Below, piece after piece: positions 58,730-64,000 of a stretch of DNA of 64,000 nt. Under the pieces are notes generated by a model. That model saw only the letters and a list, made by a program, of their open reading frames with translations, did no database searches and was not told where the DNA came from. Origin of the DNA: Rhodococcoides fascians A44A (GTDB taxonomy: Bacteria > Actinomycetota > Actinomycetes > Mycobacteriales > Mycobacteriaceae); contig NZ_JMEX01000004.1 of assembly GCF_000760735.1 (NCBI RefSeq), forward strand, positions 124,001 through 188,000, given 5' to 3'. Both the position numbers and the translations under genes were made by a program. Positions within the stretch are counted from its first letter, which is position 1. Every line of letters begins with the position of its first letter.

Positions 58730-58743
58730 CTACTCGTGAGTAG
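58730..58743. promoter_or_regulatory. Palindrome upstream of fadD15, possible operator
   Basis: CTACTC-GT-GAGTAG is a 6+2+6 inverted repeat 24 bases before the fadD15 GTG, in the divergent promoter gap. It is the right size for a TetR- or GntR-type regulator, but no regulator gene is adjacent. Confidence 0.35.
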
Positions 58744-58767
58744 AGCTAACGTTCATTGGAGGTCACC

Positions 58768-60573
58768 GTGCGCGAGTTCACATCTCCCGCCGCTTTTGTC
58801 GTCGAAGAATCTGCGTCGGTCGTGGACACCGTGTTCGCTCGGGCAGCCTCCGAACCTCGGTCGGTCGCATTTCGCCGGTCCGTCGACGGTTCCTGGTCCG
58901 ATGTCACCGCCGAGCAGTTCGCCACGGAAGTGAACGCCGTCGCGAAGGGCTTGATCGCCGCGGGAGTCGAACAGGGCGATCGCGTCGGGCTCATGTCGTC
59001 GACTCGGTACGAATGGACGGTCGTGGACTACGCGATCTGGGCCTCGGGCGGCGTCACGGTCCCGATCTACGAAACCTCGTCGGCGGGTCAGGTGGAATGG
59101 ATCCTGTCCGACGCCCGACCTGTTCTGCTGATCCTCGAGACCGAGAAGCACGTCACCGACACAGCGGACGTGGTCGCCGCCGCAGAATCGGTTCGGACGA
59201 CGTTCCGGATCGACGCAGGCAACGACGAGGACGGAGCCGTTGCTCGGTTGACCGAGCTCGGAGCAACCGTCGAGGACAACGCCGTACGCACGCGTGTCGA
59301 CGCTCTGCGCTCCTCTGATCCAGCGACGCTCATCTACACCTCCGGCACCACCGGGCGACCCAAAGGTGTGCAGTTGACGCACGCGAACCTCGTCGCCGAG
59401 TCGCGTGGAATTCGCGAGACGTCGCTGAAGGAGTTGCTGCGTCCCGGCAGCCGGACGTTGATGTTCCTGCCGTTGGCGCACGTTCTCGCTCGCGCGGTCA
59501 CGATCGCCGCGTTCGACGCCGGCACAGCCGTCGGACACACGAGCGACATCCCCAATCTCGTCGCGACGTTCGGTTCCTTCCGCCCGGACTTCATACTCTC
59601 GGTGCCCCGCGTGTTCGAGAAGGTCTACAACACTGCCAAGCAGAAAGCACACGCGGACGGCAAGGGCAAGGTCTTCGATGCAGCCGCGGACACTGCCGTG
59701 GCGTGGAGCGAAGCACAGGACACAGGCGCCGGTCTGGTTCTGAGGGTCAAGCACGCTGTGTTCGACAAACTCGTCTACTCGAAGTTGCGGGCCGCGCTGG
59801 GCGGACAGTGCCAACTCGCGATCTCCGGTGGCGCGCCGCTCGGTGCACGCCTCGGCCACTTCTACCGAGGTATCGGCATACCGATCTTCGAAGGCTACGG
59901 ACTCACCGAGACCAGCGCAGCATTCGCGGTCAACACGATCGGCCACCAACGCGTCGGCAGCGTCGGACGACCGCTCCCCGGCAACACGGTCCGTATCGCC
60001 GAGGACGGTGAGATCCAACTCCGCGGCCCGGTGGTGTTCGACGGCTATTGGCGCAACGACGAGGCATCGGCCGAGTCCTTGGACGAAGGGTGGTTCCGCA
60101 CAGGAGATCTGGGTTCGGTGGACGGCGACGGATACATCACGATCACCGGCCGCAAGAAGGAACTCATCGTCACAGCAGGCGGAAAGAACGTGTCGCCGGC
60201 AGGGCTCGAGGACCGGTTGCGCGCGCACCCACTCGTCAGTCAGGCCATCGTCGTCGGCGATCAGAAGCCGTTCATCGGCGCCCTCATCACGCTCGACGAG
60301 GACGCACTGTCGGGATGGAAGGACGCACACGGCAAGTCCGCCGACGCGAAGGCTGCGGATCTCGCGACCGACCCCGATCTCATCGCCGACCTCGATTCGG
60401 CTGTGGCGGACGCGAACACCACCGTCTCGCACGCCGAAGCGATCAAGAAGTACCGAGTACTCCCAGGCGATTTCACCGAGGACGCCGGTGAGATGACACC
60501 GACCATGAAGCTCAAGCGCAACGTCATCACGGCGTCGTACGCCAAGGACATCGAGGCCATCTACTCCAAGTGA
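58768..60573 (+). CDS. fadD15: Long-chain fatty-acid--CoA ligase (FadD15-like)
   Basis: This AMP-forming acyl-CoA synthetase has 601 residues. ATP motifs are IYTSGTTGRPKGVQLTH (near residue 190) and FEGYGLTETSA. EGWFRTGDLG and GRKKELIVTAGGKNVSP complete the adenylation signature, and the C-terminal lysine is in MTPTMKLKRN. The counterpart is Rv2187. I chose the GTG at 58768 because GGAGG lies five bases before it; a TTG four codons upstream overlaps that Shine-Dalgarno and is unlikely. It may activate fatty acids for the acylated mannosides built by neighbours, or for general lipid metabolism. It ends at a strong hairpin. Confidence 0.93.
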   Translation: MREFTSPAAFVVEESASVVDTVFARAASEPRSVAFRRSVDGSWSDVTAEQFATEVNAVAKGLIAAGVEQGDRVGLMSSTRYEWTVVDYAIWASGGVTVPIYETSSAGQVEWILSDARPVLLILETEKHVTDTADVVAAAESVRTTFRIDAGNDEDGAVARLTELGATVEDNAVRTRVDALRSSDPATLIYTSGTTGRPKGVQLTHANLVAESRGIRETSLKELLRPGSRTLMFLPLAHVLARAVTIAAFDAGTAVGHTSDIPNLVATFGSFRPDFILSVPRVFEKVYNTAKQKAHADGKGKVFDAAADTAVAWSEAQDTGAGLVLRVKHAVFDKLVYSKLRAALGGQCQLAISGGAPLGARLGHFYRGIGIPIFEGYGLTETSAAFAVNTIGHQRVGSVGRPLPGNTVRIAEDGEIQLRGPVVFDGYWRNDEASAESLDEGWFRTGDLGSVDGDGYITITGRKKELIVTAGGKNVSPAGLEDRLRAHPLVSQAIVVGDQKPFIGALITLDEDALSGWKDAHGKSADAKAADLATDPDLIADLDSAVADANTTVSHAEAIKKYRVLPGDFTEDAGEMTPTMKLKRNVITASYAKDIEAIYSK

Positions 60574-60580
60574 ACGTCGC

Positions 60581-60619
60581 CTGTGATGGAAGCCTGGACT
60601 TTCCCGGCTTCCATCACAG
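60581..60619. terminator. Shared hairpin terminator of fadD15 and pimB'
   Basis: Perfect 14-base arms, CTGTGATGGAAGCC and GGCTTCCATCACAG, flank an 11-base loop. The hairpin begins seven bases after the fadD15 stop and contains the pimB' stop codon (60614-60616). It can end both convergent transcripts. Confidence 0.85.
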
Positions 60620-61738
60620 CAAGCGTCGAAGCTTCGCTGCCAATGCGTCCCACTGCCACTCGGCTCGGACCCAGGAGCGACCTGCGTTTCCCATCGACGT
60701 CGCGAGCGCTCGATCGGAGAGTATCCGTACGACGGCGTCGGTGATCGCATCGACCGACGTGCCGTCGACCACCAAGCCGGTCTTGCCTTCGAGGACGGTT
60801 TCCGGTGCGCCACCGGACATTCCGGCGACGACGGGGACTCCGGTCGCGGACGCTTCGAGGTAGACGATGCCGAGACCTTCGACGTCGAGACCGGCGCCTC
60901 GCGTCCGGCTGGGCATCGCGAACACGTCGGCGATCGTGTGATGAGCCGCCAGCTCGGCGGAAGGGACGGTCCCGGTGAAGATCACGTGCTGCTCGACACC
61001 GGCCTTGCGTGCCAACGTGCGCAGGGCTCCTTCGTAGGGACCGCCTCCGACGATCACCAGGACCGCGCCGTCCACCTTCGCCCGAATGCCCTCGATCGAT
61101 CGGATCAGATAGTCCTGCCCCTTCCTCGGTACCAGCCGGGACAGGCACAGAACAGTCGGACGGTCTCCGAGTCCGTATCGAGCCCGCAGCTCGGCTCGCG
61201 CACCGGCGTCCGGTGCGAAACGGTCGGTGTCCACTCCGGACGGAACGTGTTCGAGGGCTGCACGTGGACCGAATGCCGCGGCGAATCTGCCTCGGGTGTA
61301 TTTGCTTACGTAGGTCACCGTATCGACGGTGTTGCCGATGATGCGCAGGGTTCCCCGCCCACCGGGGACCATCGACCACCCCACCTCGTGACCGTGTGTA
61401 CTAGCGACGACTGTCTCCGCGCCCGCGCGTCGCACCACCGGAGCCATCACCGCGAGCGGTGCCGCCGCGCCGAACCACACCGAATCACATCCGTGCGCCC
61501 GCACCAGCTGCGCCGCCCGCCGTGCCACCAACGGAGTGGGAAGCATCAGCGTTGTCGGGTGCCGAACCACCTCGAACGGCTGACGCTCGTCGAACTTCAC
61601 ATGGCTGTCTCCGCGCCACCGCGGCGCGTAGACCACCAGCTCGTCCGCAGGAAACCGTGTGGCAAAGCTGTGCAGGTAGGACTGGATGCCGCCCGGGCGT
61701 GGTGGAAAGTCGTTCGTCACCAGCAGAGTCCGAGGCAT
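60614..61738 (-). CDS. pimB: Phosphatidylinositol monomannoside mannosyltransferase PimB'
   Basis: This GDP-mannose-dependent GT4 enzyme adds the second mannose to PIM1 on the inner face of the membrane, starting lipomannan. It has 374 residues (Rv2188c type). The N-terminal acceptor domain begins PRTLLVTNDFPPRPGGIQSYLHS. HGHEVGWSMVPGG and the donor-domain LCLSRLVPRKGQDYLIRS are typical. The nucleotide-binding motif is GLGIVYLEASATGVPVVAG. The ATG is at 61738, 14 bases after the lipoprotein stop upstream. With MptA and MptC it covers early and late steps of mannan synthesis. Confidence 0.92.
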   Translation of the reverse strand: MPRTLLVTNDFPPRPGGIQSYLHSFATRFPADELVVYAPRWRGDSHVKFDERQPFEVVRHPTTLMLPTPLVARRAAQLVRAHGCDSVWFGAAAPLAVMAPVVRRAGAETVVASTHGHEVGWSMVPGGRGTLRIIGNTVDTVTYVSKYTRGRFAAAFGPRAALEHVPSGVDTDRFAPDAGARAELRARYGLGDRPTVLCLSRLVPRKGQDYLIRSIEGIRAKVDGAVLVIVGGGPYEGALRTLARKAGVEQHVIFTGTVPSAELAAHHTIADVFAMPSRTRGAGLDVEGLGIVYLEASATGVPVVAGMSGGAPETVLEGKTGLVVDGTSVDAITDAVVRILSDRALATSMGNAGRSWVRAEWQWDALAAKLRRLL

Positions 61739-61752
61739 GTGTTCACCGTAGG

Positions 61753-63069
61753 TCAGCGGGACTGCTGGAGAACCCACGACCCCCATCGGCTCACGAACTC
61801 GTCCAAGCCTGTTCCCAGAGCGGAGGCGACGCCCGCCGCTGTCTCGACTGCAGTCTTGGGGCCGTCGGCGAGTTGCATGTACAACCGGCGCTGTGCCGGC
61901 TCGCCGAATTCCGCTGCCACGAAGGCGAAGACCGACCACGCGGACTCGTACGCGAGCGTGGTGCGCACTCCCCCCGCCGCGAAGTCGGAATCCTCCGGAA
62001 GCACCGTCGGTGGACCTCCCTGCATCACTACAGCACTCAAAGTCGGTGCGATACGGTCGAACTCGATATTCGATTCGCGGTAGCCCGAATAGTCGGCGAA
62101 CCCCTCGAGGACCCACATGGGTGAGCCGTCGACGGTGTCGGATCTGGCCGCGACATGGGTGAGCTCGTGGCGCAGAACGGTTCGGGTCGTGACATCGGTG
62201 AGCCGAGCAGGCGCTGCGGGCCCGAACACGACTCGTTGCCCGGTCACCGGCCGGTCCTGGCGCACCGCATCCGAGACAGTCACGGCGGCGACGTCGGACT
62301 CCGCGGTGGCGTCTCCGGCCGATGCCGCGAATTCCGCTGCCGATCCGGAGGTGAAGATCAACGCCGACTGCGGCCAGTCGTCGCCGTAGAAACTCGTGAC
62401 GGCATCGACGGCCGAGGGCAGCTCGGCAACGACCGCGTCGACGAGCGCGCTCTGGTCCGGATGGCCGAGCACGACGGAGGTACCACCCGCGGTGGCAACC
62501 GATCGGGCAATAACGGGCCCGAAGTCCCACGGCCCGCGCCACGTCGTCCGATCCGTTCCCGGCACCGGTGTGTCCGACACGATGCGCCACTCGTCACCAC
62601 GCCGCGCCACCACCAGGGAAACCGGTCGCCGTGTCGATTCGGCGTCGGGTCCGGACACTGCGTAGCGCAGCACCACGGACGGCGCCCAAACGTCGGCGGC
62701 GTTCAGCGGCGACGCGATCGCCGAGGGAACCGGAACCTCCGGCTCGTCGACCAGTTCGTATCCCCAGTCCGAGAAGGGGACTGCGGACATGTCGTTCGCT
62801 CGACGGACCTGGGCCTGCAGAAACTCGGGATCCGCCGCGGGATCGACGACCTGCTCCAACGCGTCGACGTCGTTGGTGCGGAGTGCGTCCGCCCATTTCT
62901 GCAGCAGCGCCTCGACGCCGTTCCGCCGACCGTCCTCGTAAGGGTTCGAAACAGTCGTCGACTGCGGTGAGTTCGGCGGTGGCGTCGTGGTTGCTCCGGA
63001 CGCGCAGGAACCGAGCACGACCACTGCACACAACGACGCGAACGCCGAACGAAGCGCCCGCGTTCGCAC
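61753..63069 (-). CDS. Lipoprotein with zincin-type HExxH motif
   Basis: This 438-residue lipoprotein has lipobox VLGSC (Cys22) and a T/P/N-rich linker. An NTF2-like segment follows (VEALLQKWADALRTNDVDALEQVVDPAADPEFLQAQ). The C-terminal half resembles peptidase MA/gluzincins: HELTHVAAR near residue 301, then EGFADYSGYRES about 20 residues later, supplying two His ligands and a downstream Glu. A surface metalloprotease role is therefore likely but the substrate is unknown. It lies between a RipC-like hydrolase (eight bases upstream) and pimB', so cell-envelope processing is a natural guess. Confidence 0.82.
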   Translation of the reverse strand: MRTRALRSAFASLCAVVVLGSCASGATTTPPPNSPQSTTVSNPYEDGRRNGVEALLQKWADALRTNDVDALEQVVDPAADPEFLQAQVRRANDMSAVPFSDWGYELVDEPEVPVPSAIASPLNAADVWAPSVVLRYAVSGPDAESTRRPVSLVVARRGDEWRIVSDTPVPGTDRTTWRGPWDFGPVIARSVATAGGTSVVLGHPDQSALVDAVVAELPSAVDAVTSFYGDDWPQSALIFTSGSAAEFAASAGDATAESDVAAVTVSDAVRQDRPVTGQRVVFGPAAPARLTDVTTRTVLRHELTHVAARSDTVDGSPMWVLEGFADYSGYRESNIEFDRIAPTLSAVVMQGGPPTVLPEDSDFAAGGVRTTLAYESAWSVFAFVAAEFGEPAQRRLYMQLADGPKTAVETAAGVASALGTGLDEFVSRWGSWVLQQSR

Positions 63070-63077
63070 GACGAAGA

Positions 63078-64000
63078 TCAGTAGCGACGTGCGCCGTAGT
63101 ACGGGAACGACGCCATGGACTGCACCTTCACCGGGACGCCGAACGTCGATGCGTGCAGAACGTTGCCGTTACCCGCGTACAGGCCGACGTGAGACGCATC
63201 GGGGTAGAAGAGCACGACGTCTCCGGGCTGCAGGTCCTTCTGATCGACGGGAGCGCCGCCCGCGGCCTGAGCCTGACTGGACCGCGGCAGGGTCTTTCCC
63301 ACCTGCTTGTAGGCCCACACGACCAAGCCCGAGCAGTCGAAGCCGTCCGGTCCGGTCGCGCCCCACACGTAGGGCTTACCGATCTGGGTGAGCCCAGCCT
63401 GCAGGGCACCGGAACCCGACCCGGGGATGAGGTTGGACAGAATCTTGGACAGATCGAACCCGGGCGGCAGAGGCGAACCCGCAAGCTCGGCCTGCTCCGC
63501 TCCGGACAGTGCGTTGAAGCTGGCGATGACCTCCGCCATCTGACTTTGGAGCTCGCTCTGCTTGGCCTGAAGATCGTCGCTGACGACCTTGGCCTGCTCC
63601 GCTGCTGCACGCGCGGCGTCGGCCGCGGCACGTGCTGCCTGATCCGCCGCCGCGGCATCGGCACTGGCCTGCTTGAACTGCTCCACCTGACGCGCCGTCT
63701 CGGCGGAGATCACGTCGAGTGCGGACATCTGATCGAGGAGCTGCTGTGGAGAGTCACTGACCATCACGGCGAACAGGCGGTTGGTGCGGCCACCCTGGTA
63801 GTTGGCGTTGGCCACCTTGTCCACGGCCGGTTTCACCTGCGCCAGGGCCTCCTGGGCCCGATCCAGCTCGGCCTGGTGCGCACCTACAGCGGCTTCGGCG
63901 TCCTGCTGCACAGCCGTCTTCGCATCCAGGTCGATCTGGGCGTTGTGCAGAGCTTCCGTCGTCTGCTCGGACTCCCGGGACAGATCTGCGAGCCGCGTCT
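63078..64000 (-). CDS. ripC: RipC-like NlpC/P60 peptidoglycan endopeptidase, N-terminus cut by window edge
   Basis: This is a D,L-endopeptidase that cleaves peptidoglycan stem peptides. About 307 C-terminal residues are visible; the signal peptide lies beyond 64000. A long coiled coil (rich in A, Q, E, D) resembles the autoinhibitory/FtsX-binding region of RipC (Rv2190c). A short linker with PLPPGFDLSKILSNLIPGSGSG follows. The NlpC/P60 domain has the catalytic Cys in DGFDCSGLVVWAYK, His in DASHVGLYAG and the third residue in NVLHAS. In mycobacteria RipC activity is controlled by FtsEX; those genes are not in view. Confidence 0.92.
   Translation of the reverse strand, partial: TRLADLSRESEQTTEALHNAQIDLDAKTAVQQDAEAAVGAHQAELDRAQEALAQVKPAVDKVANANYQGGRTNRLFAVMVSDSPQQLLDQMSALDVISAETARQVEQFKQASADAAAADQAARAAADAARAAAEQAKVVSDDLQAKQSELQSQMAEVIASFNALSGAEQAELAGSPLPPGFDLSKILSNLIPGSGSGALQAGLTQIGKPYVWGATGPDGFDCSGLVVWAYKQVGKTLPRSSQAQAAGGAPVDQKDLQPGDVVLFYPDASHVGLYAGNGNVLHASTFGVPVKVQSMASFPYYGARRY

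Noticed and set aside
60614-62590. A 658-codon version of pimB' extending into the lipoprotein gene
   Set aside because: GT4 similarity begins at the ATG at 61738. The upstream part is a shadow of the zincin-type lipoprotein gene on the same strand.

Overview
This 64 kb window is a high-GC actinobacterial chromosome segment from the mycolic-acid group (Mycobacteriales), most likely Rhodococcus or a very close relative. The evidence is a DivIVA/Wag31 protein in the division cluster, a MurE with the meso-diaminopimelate DNPR motif, lipomannan/PIM mannosyltransferases (MptA-, MptC- and PimB'-like), PknL with its Rv2175c-type partner, and a CrtO-type carotenoid ketolase. The assignment rests on reading the proteins, not on a search.

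Layout. (1) 1-13.3 kb: dnaE (cut by the left edge), a small operon lspA-rluD-unknown, two divergent lipoproteins, an MTB12-like lipoprotein, dinB, def and ileS. ileS is preceded by a clear T-box tRNA sensor. (2) 13.7-34.5 kb: an almost complete division/cell-wall (dcw) cluster on the minus strand. In transcription order it is mraZ, rsmH, ftsL-like, ftsI, murE, murF, mraY, murD, ftsW, murG, murC, ftsQ, ftsZ, pgeF, yggS, sepF, yggT, wag31 and a 56-residue membrane protein; most junctions are GTGA, ATGA or TGATG overlaps. Together these genes build lipid II from cytoplasmic precursors and run septation. (3) 35-36 kb: small conserved genes (DUF3040, HEPN-like). (4) 36.3-48 kb: carotenoid genes (crtO, cruF, a family-2 glycosyltransferase, a GGPP synthase, crtI, crtB) interleaved with genes that are contiguous in mycobacteria (GNAT, lppM, metF, idsA-like, mptA, Rv2175c-like). 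(5) 48.4-54 kb: pknL, class II DAHP synthase aroG, an Rv2179c-type exoribonuclease, a tandem hairpin repeat, and mptC. (6) 54-64 kb: acyltransferase, ROK kinase, a CxxCxxC protein, an ArsA-like ATPase, two SRPBCC-type proteins, fadD15, pimB', a zinc-peptidase-like lipoprotein, and a RipC-like NlpC/P60 hydrolase cut by the right edge.

Regulation visible in the sequence. There is a T-box before ileS and three 10-bp-spaced MraZ boxes before mraZ. Several genes share a leaderless layout in which a TANNNT -10 hexamer lies 6-7 bases before a GTG start. Strong hairpin terminators lie at three gene ends. Several short tandem repeats sit in intergenic gaps, including a 35-bp array between two divergent genes and a 17-bp triplicate containing the mraZ stop codon.

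No rRNA, tRNA, insertion sequence, prophage or CRISPR array was seen. The most unusual observations are the 35-bp hairpin array, the repeats and paired hairpins between mraZ and rsmH, an ATPase whose P-loop lies upstream of every canonical start codon (apparent CTG start), and the gene-by-gene interleaving of carotenoid and mannan genes.
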